Source of the DNA: Cellvibrionales bacterium UBA4451
GTDB lineage: Bacteria > Pseudomonadota > Gammaproteobacteria > Pseudomonadales > Porticoccaceae
Length of the DNA: 64,000 nt
NCBI GenBank assembly: GCA_002390285.1
Contig: DGPB01000012.1
Location: 86,159 to 150,158 of the forward strand
Reading direction: 5' to 3'
Positions 51,811 through 61,852 of this stretch are shown one piece after another (position 1 is the first letter of the stretch; each line of letters opens with the position of its first letter). Under the pieces are notes generated by a model. It was given only the letters and a program-made list of their open reading frames with translations, was not told where the DNA came from and did not search any database. A program made the translations under genes and the position numbers.

Positions 51811-52953
51811 CTAAACTGAACGCTTTCTCTCGGTGCTGACAGACATCAACATACCAAACCCCAGCATCAGGGTCACAATCGACGTGCCACCATAGCTTAC
51901 CATCGGCAAAGGCACACCAACCACCGGTAGAATACCGGACACCATCGCCATATTCACGAAAATATAGACAAAGAATGTTAACGTAATACTCCCCGCGAGC
52001 AATCGGCCGAACATGCTCTGCGCTCTAAGGCAGATGATGACACAGCGAAGAATAATCAGTAGATACAAGCCTATCAGTAGCATGACGCCGATCAACCCGA
52101 ACTCCTCCGCCAGCACAGCAATGATAAAATCCGTATGGCTTTCTGGCAGAAAATCCAGCTGTGACTGGGTACCCTGCATCCAGCCCTTACCATGAAGACC
52201 ACCGGACCCAATAGCAATCGTAGACTGAATAATGTTCCAGCCAGAACCTAGCTTATCTGCTTCGGGATTGAACATCGTCAAAATCCGCTGCTTCTGATAG
52301 TCATGCAAGACATAAAACCACATCAACGGCAGAGCTACCATTACCGCTAGCCCAACAAATCCTAGATAACGCTTTGGCAGACCGGCTAAAAAAAGCACAA
52401 AAAAACCGGAAACCCCAATAAGAATGGCTGTCCCCAGGTCAGGCTGCAACACGACAAGTACTGGTGGTATCCCAATAAAAATCAGTGCAAAGAACACATG
52501 CTTGAAATTGGGAGGTAACGCCCGCTGCCCCAGGTACTGCGCCAGCATCAACGGCACCGCAATCTTAAGAATTTCTGATGGTTGAAAACGAAAACCACCT
52601 ATTTCCAGCCAACGCTGAGCACCCTTGGCACCAACACCAAAAAATAATACGCCCATCAGCAACAGCACACCGCCTATATAAGGTAATGCCCCCCATCTTT
52701 CCAAAAACCGTGGAGGAATCTGGGCCATCACCAACATGGCCAGCAACCCTACACCGTAATAAGTAAGCTGGCGATTAACGTAGTGCGCACTCTGGCCACT
52801 CGCACTGTAGAGCACAAATAAACCCACACCGGCCAACACCATCAACAGCACCAACAAGGGAAAGTCCATGTGAAATTTTTGCCACTGACTGGGTGCACCA
52901 TGAATCCCTGTACCACTGGAACCCATATGCCGAACAAAATCACCTTGGCTCAT
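51811..52953 (-). CDS. rodA: Rod-shape peptidoglycan glycosyltransferase RodA
   Basis: This 380-residue SEDS protein has about ten membrane segments, the extracellular YDYQKQRILTMFNPEADKLGSGWNI-like loop (as HDYQKQRILTMFNPEAD) and GLHGKGWMQGTQSQLDFLPE, both typical of RodA. With PBP2 (MrdA) it polymerises lateral-wall peptidoglycan. Its start overlaps the mrdA stop by one base. Confidence 0.95.
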   Translation of the reverse strand: MSQGDFVRHMGSSGTGIHGAPSQWQKFHMDFPLLVLLMVLAGVGLFVLYSASGQSAHYVNRQLTYYGVGLLAMLVMAQIPPRFLERWGALPYIGGVLLLMGVLFFGVGAKGAQRWLEIGGFRFQPSEILKIAVPLMLAQYLGQRALPPNFKHVFFALIFIGIPPVLVVLQPDLGTAILIGVSGFFVLFLAGLPKRYLGFVGLAVMVALPLMWFYVLHDYQKQRILTMFNPEADKLGSGWNIIQSTIAIGSGGLHGKGWMQGTQSQLDFLPESHTDFIIAVLAEEFGLIGVMLLIGLYLLIILRCVIICLRAQSMFGRLLAGSITLTFFVYIFVNMAMVSGILPVVGVPLPMVSYGGTSIVTLMLGFGMLMSVSTERKRSV

Positions 52954-54815
52954 CAGTATTGCCCCCCCTGCTCAGGATAATACGCCATGAAGGCATCAAT
53001 CAATTTTCGTGCCACAGGTGCAGCAGTAGAGCTGCCATGCTCGCCATTTTCTACAATAACGGACACAGCAATTCTTGGGTTTTCCACGGGAGCAAAGGCA
53101 ATAAATAGTGCGTGGTCTCGGTTGCGCATTGCCACGGTTTCAGCATCGTATTCTTCATCCTGCTTGATACCAACCACCTGAGCTGTTCCGGTTTTTCCGG
53201 CTATATGATATTTGAGCCCCCGATTGATACCCTGCGCGGTTCCACGGCGGTTGTGAACCACATCTTGCATTGCTTGATGGATATAGTTCCAGTTGCTCTC
53301 TGATGCCTGAATTTTTCCTGCGGGTGGTGGCACCGCATGTTGTTTCCGAACCAGCTGAGGAGAACGCATTTCTCCCCGACTTGCCATTCTTGCCGTAGCT
53401 ACAGCCAACTGCATGGGTGTCACTAAGGTAAATCCCTGACCGATGCTGGTATTTACTGTATCTCCTGGGTACCAAGCCAAACCCCTAGCACCTCTCTTCC
53501 ATGCCCGTGACGGCATGATGCCAGCTCGCTCTGTTGGCATATCGATACCTGTCTTTTGACCAAACCCAAAACGGGAACCATAGAGCGAAAGCGTGTCTAT
53601 CGTCATCTTCACACCCGCGTCATAAAAAAAGGTATCACAAGACTGGACGATGGCATCGCGCAGATAGATTTTGCTACCGTGCCCTCCTTTCTTCCAATCT
53701 CGATATTTATGTTCTTTATTTTTCAACTGGTAGAAGCCAGGGTCATAAATTCGATGAGCCGTACCAATAGTGCCACTTTCCAATGCCGCCAAGCCATACA
53801 GTGGCTTAACGGTGGATCCCGGTGGGTATTGCCCCTGTAATACCCGATCAAACAGGGGCCTATCAGGAGAATTTAACAGCGCATCATAATGATCAAAGCT
53901 GATACCGGTGACAAACTCATTTGGATCAAACGTGGGCCCACTCGCCATAGCAAGCACGCCACCAGTGGCAATCTCAATGGCCACTACAGCACCGCGCTGT
54001 CCAGCCAGTGCCTCATAAGCCTCATGCTGCAGACGACTGTCCAGGTAGAGCTGGAGATCTTTACCTGGAACTGGATCAGTGCGCTCCAGTTGCTGCATTA
54101 CCCTACCACGGGCATTAGTTTCTACTGTTTGGTACCCTACCTCACCCAACAGCTCATTCTCATAATATTTTTCAATACCCGTTTTACCCATCACGATAGT
54201 GCCACTATAACGAACCGAGTTCAGCGCCTGAATCTCCGTATCATTGATTCGACCCACATAACCCAGCACGTGAGCTAACTCTTGCCCAAAGGGGTAATTG
54301 CGCAGTGACTGAACAGTGACTTTCACACCGGGTAAATGGTACTCATTTACCGCCAAAACACCTTGCTCTCGTTCGCTCAAATCGAGACGTAAAGGTACTG
54401 GCTCATAGGGACGGCGGTGGCGGTCAAGCTGCTTACTGAATCGCGCCTTCTCACTGTCAGAAACACCAATCAGGCTATTCAGTTCCTCCATGAGAACATC
54501 TAGATCACCGGCCCGTTCTACCACAATAGATAAGTTAAAACTGGGGCGATTGTCTGCCAGCAATACACCATTACGATCAAAAATTAGTCCACGGGTGGGT
54601 GGTACCGGCTCGACCAACACTCGATTACGATCGGATAGAGTGACCAAGCCTTCATGGCGAATAACCTGCAGGTGGTAGTAACGCCATAGCAGCACGCCTG
54701 CCATTAACCCGACCACCAGAACAGCAAAAAACAGCCTGAAAACAAACAGACGGGATTCAAGAATGGGGTTCTTTAAGGCGTGGTCATCGTTCATGGGAGA
54801 GGATTGTAACTGCAA
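52953..54815 (-). CDS. mrdA: Penicillin-binding protein 2
   Basis: This 620-residue class B PBP has an N-terminal membrane anchor (FVFRLFFAVLVVGLMAGVLLW), a pedestal domain and a transpeptidase domain with GSTVKPLYG (active Ser), SCDTFFYD and KTGTAQ. It cross-links elongation peptidoglycan with RodA. It heads the mrdA-rodA-mltB-rlpA-dacA-ybeD-lipB-lipA series. Confidence 0.96.
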   Translation of the reverse strand: MQLQSSPMNDDHALKNPILESRLFVFRLFFAVLVVGLMAGVLLWRYYHLQVIRHEGLVTLSDRNRVLVEPVPPTRGLIFDRNGVLLADNRPSFNLSIVVERAGDLDVLMEELNSLIGVSDSEKARFSKQLDRHRRPYEPVPLRLDLSEREQGVLAVNEYHLPGVKVTVQSLRNYPFGQELAHVLGYVGRINDTEIQALNSVRYSGTIVMGKTGIEKYYENELLGEVGYQTVETNARGRVMQQLERTDPVPGKDLQLYLDSRLQHEAYEALAGQRGAVVAIEIATGGVLAMASGPTFDPNEFVTGISFDHYDALLNSPDRPLFDRVLQGQYPPGSTVKPLYGLAALESGTIGTAHRIYDPGFYQLKNKEHKYRDWKKGGHGSKIYLRDAIVQSCDTFFYDAGVKMTIDTLSLYGSRFGFGQKTGIDMPTERAGIMPSRAWKRGARGLAWYPGDTVNTSIGQGFTLVTPMQLAVATARMASRGEMRSPQLVRKQHAVPPPAGKIQASESNWNYIHQAMQDVVHNRRGTAQGINRGLKYHIAGKTGTAQVVGIKQDEEYDAETVAMRNRDHALFIAFAPVENPRIAVSVIVENGEHGSSTAAPVARKLIDAFMAYYPEQGGQY

Positions 54816-54950
54816 GCTAGCCTATTTCACCAAAGGATTCCATTTCCACCCCTCTACCAGCCATAATTTTTCATTTTTACAGGGTTATTACCAGTGAGTT
54901 TGTTGGGGCGAAGGCTCTCCTATTTCATGAAACCCTCAGGAAACGTGCAT

Positions 54951-54979
54951 AAAAAAAGCGGGGCTAAGCCCCGCTTTTT
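54951..54979. terminator. Bidirectional terminator downstream of pnp
   Basis: GCGGGGC-TAA-GCCCCGC (54958-54974) with an A run before and T run after forms a strong bidirectional intrinsic terminator. It lies 24 bp past the pnp stop and separates the RNA-processing operon from mrdA. Confidence 0.85.
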
Positions 54980-55002
54980 AGTAAAACTGAAAATTATTCA
55001 GT

Positions 55003-57186
55003 TCATTCTTCAGTGGTCTCAGGTGAATCAGCAACTGGAGCCAACTCTGCCTTGGGCTGTTCTTCAACAGCTTCTGCAGCGCTACCCTCTACAGTACCGC
55101 CCTCTTCAGCGATCACTTCTTTCATGGAGAGTTTGATACGGCCACGGGCATCCACATCAAGCACTTTCACACGAATTTGCTGACCTTCTTTCAGATAATC
55201 CGTCACTTTCTCCACACGCTCGCTGGCGATTTGAGAAATATGCAACAAGCCATCAGTACCCGGCATAATGGTCACAAATGCACCAAAGTCTACGATGCGA
55301 GCCACTGTACCTTCGTAGATACGGCCAATTTCAGCTTCTGCAGTAATTTCTTCAATGCGGAAGATGGCATTTTTGAGGCCTTCAGCATCATCACTGTAAA
55401 TACGGATAGTGCCATCATCGTTAATATCGATAGTAGCCCCAGTTTCCTCAGTCAGTGCACGAATCGTTGCGCCGCCTTTACCAATCACATCACGAATCTT
55501 ATCGGGATCAATTTTCAGGATGTGGTAACGAGGGGCCGTATCGGAGACATCATCGCGAGCACGGTCGAGAACCTTATTCATTTCACCAAGAATATGGAGA
55601 CGGGCATGCAACGCTTGCTCTAGCGCCTTTTCCATAATTTCTTCGGTGATGCCTTCAATCTTGATATCCATTTGCAGAGCGGTCACACCTTTAGCGGTAC
55701 CGGCCACCTTGAAATCCATATCGCCGAGGTGATCTTCATCACCAAGGATGTCGGTTAAAATAGCGAAACCATCATCTTCTTTCACTAGGCCCATAGCGAT
55801 ACCAGCAACAGGTGCTTTCAGAGGAACACCCGCATCCATCAATGCCAAGCTTGTACCACAAACTGAAGCCATTGAGCTGGAGCCATTAGATTCAGTAATT
55901 TCTGAAACAACGCGAATGGCATAAGGGAATTCTTCAGCAGAAGGCAAAACGGCAGCTATACCGCGACGAGCCAAACGACCGTGGCCCACTTCACGACGTC
56001 CGGTGAAGCCCATACGACCACATTCACCCACAGAGTAGGGAGGGAAGTTATAGTGCAGCATAAAGGGGTCTTCACGCCTACCTTCCAATGCATCGATCAT
56101 CTGAGCATCGCGCATGGAGCCCAAGGTAGCGGCAACCAATGCCTGCGTTTCACCACGAGTAAACAGCGCAGTACCGTGAGCTTTGGCCAACACACCTACT
56201 TCTACGTCGATGGCTCGAACCGTTGTGCTATCACGACCATCAATACGAGGTTCACCGCGAGTAATACGACCACGGACAATTTTCTTCTCAAGTTTTTTAA
56301 ATGCGTCACGGACATCTTCACCGCTGATCCCAGCGGCTTCATCAACCAACGTCATTGCGTCATTACGCAAGCTGTCAAGTTGTGCCACACGCTCTTGCTT
56401 ATCCGTTGTACGATAAGCATTGTCTAGGCCTTCACCAATCTTGGCCTTCAATGCATCAGCCAATATTTCATTTTCAGACGCTGCCTGCCAATCCCAACGG
56501 GGTTTGCCCACTTCACTGGCCAGCTCGGCGATGACTTGAACCACGGTTTGCATTTCCTGGTGAGCAAAAAGTACCGCACCCAGCATGATGTCTTCCGATA
56601 GTTCGCTCGCTTCGGACTCCACCATCAATACCGCATCTTTAGTACCAGCAACCACCATATTCAACTCGGACTCGGCGAGTTCAGAGTAGGTTGGGTTCAG
56701 CATGAAGCCCTTGTCAGCGCTGTAGCCCACACGAGCACCGCCCACTGGACCGCTGAACGGTACGCCAGAGATAGACAACGCGGCAGAAACACCCATCATG
56801 GCAACAATATCTGGATCTATGTTCTTTTCAGCTGACATCACAGTACAGACAACCTGCACTTCATTCTTGAAGCCATTGGGGAACAGCGGACGAATGGGAC
56901 GGTCAATCAAACGAGAGGTCAGTGTTTCTTTTTCATTGGGGCGGCCTTCGCGCTTGAAAAAGCCACCAGGGATTTTACCGGCAGCATAGGCTTTCTCAAT
57001 GTAATGTACGCCAAGAGGAAAAAAGTCTTGTCCCTCTTTTGCTTCTTTCGCAGCAACAACGGTACAGAGTACCGCAGTGTTGTCCATGGTACATAAAACC
57101 GCAGCAGTGGCCTGGCGTGCAATACGTCCAGTTTCTAATGTGACGGTATGATTACCATACTGAAATGTTTTTGTTACAGGGTTCAT
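55003..57186 (-). CDS. pnp: Polyribonucleotide nucleotidyltransferase
   Basis: This 727-residue PNPase has two RNase PH domains, a KH domain (KIDPDKIRDVIGKGGATIRAL-like, with GKGG) and an S1 domain (GTVARIVDFGAFVTIMPG). A slightly longer acidic C-terminal tail (VEEQPKAELAPVADS) follows. It is a 3'-to-5' phosphorolytic exonuclease and degradosome member. It follows rpsO with a 233-bp gap that contains the rpsO terminator and a long leader hairpin. Confidence 0.97.
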   Translation of the reverse strand: MNPVTKTFQYGNHTVTLETGRIARQATAAVLCTMDNTAVLCTVVAAKEAKEGQDFFPLGVHYIEKAYAAGKIPGGFFKREGRPNEKETLTSRLIDRPIRPLFPNGFKNEVQVVCTVMSAEKNIDPDIVAMMGVSAALSISGVPFSGPVGGARVGYSADKGFMLNPTYSELAESELNMVVAGTKDAVLMVESEASELSEDIMLGAVLFAHQEMQTVVQVIAELASEVGKPRWDWQAASENEILADALKAKIGEGLDNAYRTTDKQERVAQLDSLRNDAMTLVDEAAGISGEDVRDAFKKLEKKIVRGRITRGEPRIDGRDSTTVRAIDVEVGVLAKAHGTALFTRGETQALVAATLGSMRDAQMIDALEGRREDPFMLHYNFPPYSVGECGRMGFTGRREVGHGRLARRGIAAVLPSAEEFPYAIRVVSEITESNGSSSMASVCGTSLALMDAGVPLKAPVAGIAMGLVKEDDGFAILTDILGDEDHLGDMDFKVAGTAKGVTALQMDIKIEGITEEIMEKALEQALHARLHILGEMNKVLDRARDDVSDTAPRYHILKIDPDKIRDVIGKGGATIRALTEETGATIDINDDGTIRIYSDDAEGLKNAIFRIEEITAEAEIGRIYEGTVARIVDFGAFVTIMPGTDGLLHISQIASERVEKVTDYLKEGQQIRVKVLDVDARGRIKLSMKEVIAEEGGTVEGSAAEAVEEQPKAELAPVADSPETTEE

Positions 57187-57256
57187 AAATTCTATTTCCT
57201 ATTAGTTTCTTCTTTCGTCTGAAGCCCTGATAAAGCACCCGCAATAAGCTGCTCGG

Positions 57257-57336
57257 GTTACCAATAACCACCTATCTAGTTGAGCTCTTTTCGGGAAAAT
57301 TCTTTTCTGGCAACTAGCTAAATAACTATAGGTAAC
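57257..57336 (-). ncRNA. Long stem-loop in the pnp leader
   Basis: In the pnp 5' leader ACCTATCTAGTTG (57270-57282) pairs with CAACTAG (57311-57317) and, after a 10-nt bulge, ATAGGT (57328-57333); GTTACC (57257-57262) can pair with GGTAAC (57331-57336) as an outer stem. It resembles in position the RNase III-cleaved leader helix that E. coli pnp uses for autoregulation. Confidence 0.55.
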
Positions 57337-57389
57337 TCGATCAGCCATAACATACAGATGTGTTATCTGGCCTCTCCATAAATCAATAA

Positions 57390-57407
57390 CGGCTCCCGAA
57401 GGAGCCG
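57390..57407 (-). terminator. Terminator downstream of rpsO
   Basis: CGGCTCC-CGAA-GGAGCCG forms a 7-bp stem with a tetraloop (UUCG on the minus strand) and a weak T-rich tail. It begins 13 bp past the rpsO stop. Confidence 0.7.
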
Positions 57408-57419
57408 CAAGTGATTCTA

Positions 57420-57686
57420 TTAACGACGCAGACCAAGCTTTGCAATTAATTGCTTATAGCGAGTTGCATCTTTACTCTTCAGGTAGTCCAGCAACTTACG
57501 ACGCTGGTTTACCATCCGGATCAAACCACGACGTGAGTGGTGATCCTTTTTGTGATCACCGAAGTGACCTTGCAGTTTATTGATATTAGCTGTCAATAAT
57601 GCCACTTGTACTTCAGGTGACCCAGTGTCGCCTTCGGCTTGGGCGTTATCTTTGACTATAGCGTTTTTTTCAGCTGCACTTAACAT
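57420..57686 (-). CDS. rpsO: 30S ribosomal protein S15
   Basis: This 88-residue S15 reads LSAAEKNAIVKDNAQAEGDTG at the start and HHSRRGLIRMVNQRRKLLDYL, matching bacterial S15. ATG 57684-57686, after GGAGAAAG, gives the normal length; an upstream extension of five codons is unlikely. S15 nucleates 16S folding and may autoregulate its mRNA. Confidence 0.96.
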   Translation of the reverse strand: MLSAAEKNAIVKDNAQAEGDTGSPEVQVALLTANINKLQGHFGDHKKDHHSRRGLIRMVNQRRKLLDYLKSKDATRYKQLIAKLGLRR

Positions 57687-57872
57687 CGTTTCTTTCTCCA
57701 ATATGCGGTTTAAGATTCAGGATACCCGCGCATATTTACAGGGATCCTACGGTTTTTTGGTCTAATCTCAGTTATCTGAAACCAATCCCATTTTTTGCCC
57801 ACTTAAGACAAATTCTTTTCACGAACTTAAGGCCTAGAATCTGACTCGATAGAGTGCCAATCCTAACAATCC

Positions 57873-58808
57873 CTAATAAACGACAAGACGTTTCGGGGCT
57901 ACCCGCCCGTCATCAGTCACTTCTGCGACGCCCAAAAAAGGGCCTTCGGCTTCAAAGACGCGCACTATATCGCCTTCTTCGCTGTCGCGATAGACCTGAG
58001 GCGCCATCACAGACTGACCTTGACGGAAGTAAAATGCCGTATCTTCTGATAAATCCACTGCCATCAGGTGTTTGATTCCAGCATCCATAGGCTTCAGCAA
58101 GTAATCCAACTCTTCGGCAGGGTGTTCCTGACGAAGGGCCTCAAGCTCTTCCACAGTGATGGTGTCCGTCTCATCAAATGGTCCAGCAGCATTGCGATGT
58201 AATTTCGACACGTAGGCACCGCAACCGAGCTTAGCACCTATATCCTCAGCCAGAGTTCTTACATAGGTACCTTTACTGCAATGGATTTCCACGTCTGCTT
58301 CAGGGAAATCACCAGGACGAAAATCTGTCATTTCAAAGGAAAAAATCGTCACTGGGCGAGCTTCTCGCTCAATGTCTATTCCCTCACGGGCTAGCTTATA
58401 TAACCGCTGTCCATTGTGCTTCAGTGCCGAAAACATGGAAGGCACCTGAGAAATATCACCACGAAAACCTGCCAATACTGACTCAACCTGTTTTGCGGTC
58501 AGGTCAGCAGCACCATTCTCGCTAAGCACCTCACCATCAGCATCTCCACTCGCCGTGGCTATGCCAAAGCGAAATGTTGCCCGATAGTACTTGTCTGCAT
58601 CCAGCAAAAACTGCGTAAACTTGGTAGCCTCACCCAAACAAATAGGCAAAACACCCGTAGCTAGCGGATCAAGACTGCCTGTATGCCCTGCCTTAGCAGC
58701 AAAAAAAAGATATTTAACTTTTTGAAGAGCACCGTTGGAAGACACCCCCAAAGGTTTATCCAGCAACAAAATGCCATTGACCGAACGGCCTTTACGACGA
58801 CGAGCCAA
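57873..58808 (-). CDS. truB: tRNA pseudouridine-55 synthase
   Basis: This 311-residue TruB has GILLLDKPLGVSSN, the catalytic GHTGSLDPLATGVLPI with Asp, and a PUA-like C-terminus. The start is TTG at 58806-58808, two bases past the rbfA stop and with GAGGAGGAC (inside rbfA) as ribosome-binding site, so translation is coupled. A 10-bp duplication (TTAGGGATTG / TTAGGATTG) spans its stop. Confidence 0.95.
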   Translation of the reverse strand: MARRRKGRSVNGILLLDKPLGVSSNGALQKVKYLFFAAKAGHTGSLDPLATGVLPICLGEATKFTQFLLDADKYYRATFRFGIATASGDADGEVLSENGAADLTAKQVESVLAGFRGDISQVPSMFSALKHNGQRLYKLAREGIDIEREARPVTIFSFEMTDFRPGDFPEADVEIHCSKGTYVRTLAEDIGAKLGCGAYVSKLHRNAAGPFDETDTITVEELEALRQEHPAEELDYLLKPMDAGIKHLMAVDLSEDTAFYFRQGQSVMAPQVYRDSEEGDIVRVFEAEGPFLGVAEVTDDGRVAPKRLVVY

Positions 58809-58810
58809 AA

Positions 58811-59245
58811 TCAGTCCTCCTCAGAAAGATCCGAAGAACTGTCTGCTGAACTGTCTGGAGAAATACCCGAATCCAAGCGTCGCGAGTTATCAGTGCTCAC
58901 CGCTGAGTCGATCAGTGCAGAGAGATCCTGCCCACGCTTACTACTGGGGTCATAAATAAAATGTAACCGTGGTGTGGTTCGCATCTGCATCCGCTTGGCC
59001 AGCAGGGATCGCAAGAATCCCGCAGCGCCATTTAAAACCCCAGCAGCCTCTTTGGACTCATCCTCAGAATCAGTTCCCACAAAAGAGACGTAAACCTTGG
59101 CATTAGACAAGTCGCGATTTACTTCCACCGCAAGGATATTCACCATCGTCAGACGCGGATCGCGCACTTCATCGCGGATCAGTTCAGCCAGCTCTCGCTG
59201 TAGCGCATCTGACACCCTGTCATTACGAGTAAATTCTCTTGGCAT
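58811..59245 (-). CDS. rbfA: Ribosome-binding factor A
   Basis: This 144-residue RbfA has the KH-like core (VSDALQRELAELIRDEVRDPRL, VNRDLSNAKVYVSF, RTTPRLHFIYDPSS). The C-terminus is extended by an acidic Ser/Asp-rich tail (SGISPDSSADSSSDLSEED) whose DNA contains AGACAGTTC repeated at 12 bp. It matures the 30S subunit. Position between infB and truB is classic. Confidence 0.95.
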   Translation of the reverse strand: MPREFTRNDRVSDALQRELAELIRDEVRDPRLTMVNILAVEVNRDLSNAKVYVSFVGTDSEDESKEAAGVLNGAAGFLRSLLAKRMQMRTTPRLHFIYDPSSKRGQDLSALIDSAVSTDNSRRLDSGISPDSSADSSSDLSEED

Positions 59246-59261
59246 ATCAATTAGCTACTAG

Positions 59262-61823
59262 CTATAACTCCCGCGCCACTTCTTTGATATCGAAAACTTC
59301 GATTTGGTCACCCGGTTTAATGTCATTGTAATCCTTCACGCCGATGCCACATTCCATACCGTTACGGACTTCGTTGACATCATCTTTAAAGCGACGCAGA
59401 GATTCTAACTCACCCTCGTAAATCACCACGCTATCGCGTAGTACACGAATAGGCTTGCTGCGATGAACGGTACCTTCGATAACCATACAACCGGCTACTG
59501 CACCAAATTTTGGTGAGCGGAAGACATCTCGCACTTCGGCAATACCAACAATTTCTTCTCTCTTCTCTGGCGTCAACAACCCACCCAGCGCCTGCTTTAC
59601 ATCATCCAACAGGTTATAGATGATACTGTAATAGCGAAGATCTAAGCCTTCATCTTCCGCTAAGCGACGGGCAGCGCCATCAGCTCGAACGTTAAAGCCA
59701 ATCACTGCAGCACCAGCAGCGACCGCTAGATTGATATCAGATTCATTAATACCACCAACACCAGAAGCAATAACATTCACTTCCACTTCATCATTACCGA
59801 TATCGCTTAGCGTAGACAGAATGGCTTCCAAGGAACCACGTACGTCAGCCTTGATCAATACAGGCAGAAGGCTTTTCTCTTCACCTTCAAAAGTGGCAAA
59901 CATATTTTCGAGCTTAGCGGTCTGTTGGCGGGCAACCTTTTCCTGACGAGCTTTGTTCTGGCGCCTTTCAGCAAGATCACGGGCTTTTCGCTCGTCTTCT
60001 ACCACCAAAAATTCTTCACCGGCAGCAGGCGGCTTATCCAAGCCAAGAATTTCTACAGGAATTGATGGGCCAGCGGCTGAAATCGAGCGCCCAGCTTCAT
60101 CATTCATGGCGCGAATCTTACCGACACTTTCCCCCGCTAATACCAAATCACCCTTGCGCAGAGTACCGGCCTGAACCAGAGCAGTAGCAATAACACCGCG
60201 ACCTTTCTCAAGTCGAGATTCGACAATCACGCCCTTACCAGCCACATTTTTAGGTGCTTGTAGTTCCAGCAGCTCAGCTTGCAGCAGTACCGCTTCAAGC
60301 AACGCATCAATACCCTCACCAGTGTGAGCGGAAACCTTCACAAATTGAGTGTCGCCACCCCACTCTTCAGGAATAACGCCCTTGGCGGACAACTCATTGG
60401 TCACTCGGTCAGCGTCCGCGCCTTCTTTATCAATTTTGTTAATGGCAACAACGATGGGCACCCCAGCTGCGCGAGCATGCTGAATAGCCTCTTCCGTTTG
60501 CGGCATCACACCATCATCAGCTGCCACCACCAATATGACCACATCGGTACTCTGAGCACCGCGAGCACGCATAGCAGTAAAGGCGGCATGGCCGGGAGTA
60601 TCGAGGAATGTCACCATCCCTTTTGGCGTATCCACGTGATAAGCACCGATGTGCTGAGTAATACCACCAGCTTCACCCGACGCCACACGGCTTTCACGAA
60701 TATAGTCCAGCAATGAGGTCTTGCCGTGGTCGACGTGGCCCATCACCGTTACTACCGGTGCACGGGGTTCCAGCGTTTCTTCAATCGTGGCCTGTAAAGC
60801 CTCAATCAAATTTTGTTCCACTTCTTCTTCAGAAATAGGTACGGGATTATGCCCGAGCTCTTCAACCATCAAGATGGCTGTGTCCTGATCAATGACCTCG
60901 TTGATCGAGGCCATGGTCCCCATCTTCATCAACCCTTTGATGATAACAGCAGCTTTTACAGACATCCGCTGGGCTAGGTCACTAACCGTGATCTCTTCCG
61001 GGATTTCTACATCATGGACAATTTTGTCAGTTGGTTTTTTAAACTTGTGTTTGTTTTCTATTTTGATTTGTTTCTTTGTGCCAGATCGAAGACGCGGTTT
61101 TTTCTCATCATCCGCCTCATCAACAACGGCTTTTAGAAGATCTTCATTTTTACGCTTGGCAGACTTGACCCCTCCACGCTTTTTAGACTTTTTAGGCTCA
61201 TCGTCAGTGCCAGGCTCTTCAACCGCCGTCGCAAAGGTTTTCACATGCTTGGCTGTATCCTTAACAGTATCCCGTGACACCTCAACAGGCAAAATGGGCG
61301 TAGGCTCTGCAGGCTTTTGATTAACTGCTTCAAGCTGCTGGCTCGCCTCCTCTTTTTTACGCTGAGATTCTGCTTCAGACTTAAGGCCAGCTTCTTCCTC
61401 TGCCTTGCGGCGTGTTCCTATAGCAGCCTGGCGCTGTAACTCAGCATCATCAGTACGAGATGACGTCATTTCTACTGGGACGACGCCAACCACTGCCGCG
61501 TCAGCTTCCTCCTGAGCGCCCAGCTCTTCCTCACTGCGCTTCACATAGGTTCGCTTCTTGCGAACCTCAACATTGACGGTTTTACGGCCTGCGCCCGTTT
61601 TCAGGGTACTGGTTGTTTTACGCTTGAGGGTGATTTGCTTTGGTTCACGCGATGTTTCTCCGTGCAAGCCTTTCAAATAGGCAAGCAGCTTCTGTTTTTC
61701 TTCATCATCAACAGTCGCATCAGCAGAATTATGCGATAAACCAGCCTCCTGCATTTGGCTCAGCAGGCGGTCGACGGATGCTCCGACAACCTTGGCAAGT
61801 TCGCTTACAGTAACTTCAGCCAT
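59262..61823 (-). CDS. infB: Translation initiation factor IF-2
   Basis: This 853-residue IF-2 has an N-terminal IF2_N segment (VSELAKVVGASVDRLLSQ), a long charged linker, the G domain (VMGHVDHGKTSLLDYI, DTPGHAAF, NKID) and C-terminal fMet-tRNA-binding domains. SD GAGGAATACTG precedes the ATG. It places initiator tRNA on the 30S subunit. Confidence 0.97.
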   Translation of the reverse strand: MAEVTVSELAKVVGASVDRLLSQMQEAGLSHNSADATVDDEEKQKLLAYLKGLHGETSREPKQITLKRKTTSTLKTGAGRKTVNVEVRKKRTYVKRSEEELGAQEEADAAVVGVVPVEMTSSRTDDAELQRQAAIGTRRKAEEEAGLKSEAESQRKKEEASQQLEAVNQKPAEPTPILPVEVSRDTVKDTAKHVKTFATAVEEPGTDDEPKKSKKRGGVKSAKRKNEDLLKAVVDEADDEKKPRLRSGTKKQIKIENKHKFKKPTDKIVHDVEIPEEITVSDLAQRMSVKAAVIIKGLMKMGTMASINEVIDQDTAILMVEELGHNPVPISEEEVEQNLIEALQATIEETLEPRAPVVTVMGHVDHGKTSLLDYIRESRVASGEAGGITQHIGAYHVDTPKGMVTFLDTPGHAAFTAMRARGAQSTDVVILVVAADDGVMPQTEEAIQHARAAGVPIVVAINKIDKEGADADRVTNELSAKGVIPEEWGGDTQFVKVSAHTGEGIDALLEAVLLQAELLELQAPKNVAGKGVIVESRLEKGRGVIATALVQAGTLRKGDLVLAGESVGKIRAMNDEAGRSISAAGPSIPVEILGLDKPPAAGEEFLVVEDERKARDLAERRQNKARQEKVARQQTAKLENMFATFEGEEKSLLPVLIKADVRGSLEAILSTLSDIGNDEVEVNVIASGVGGINESDINLAVAAGAAVIGFNVRADGAARRLAEDEGLDLRYYSIIYNLLDDVKQALGGLLTPEKREEIVGIAEVRDVFRSPKFGAVAGCMVIEGTVHRSKPIRVLRDSVVIYEGELESLRRFKDDVNEVRNGMECGIGVKDYNDIKPGDQIEVFDIKEVAREL

Positions 61824-61852
61824 CAGTATTCCTCGATTTTTCGCCTTCGTGT

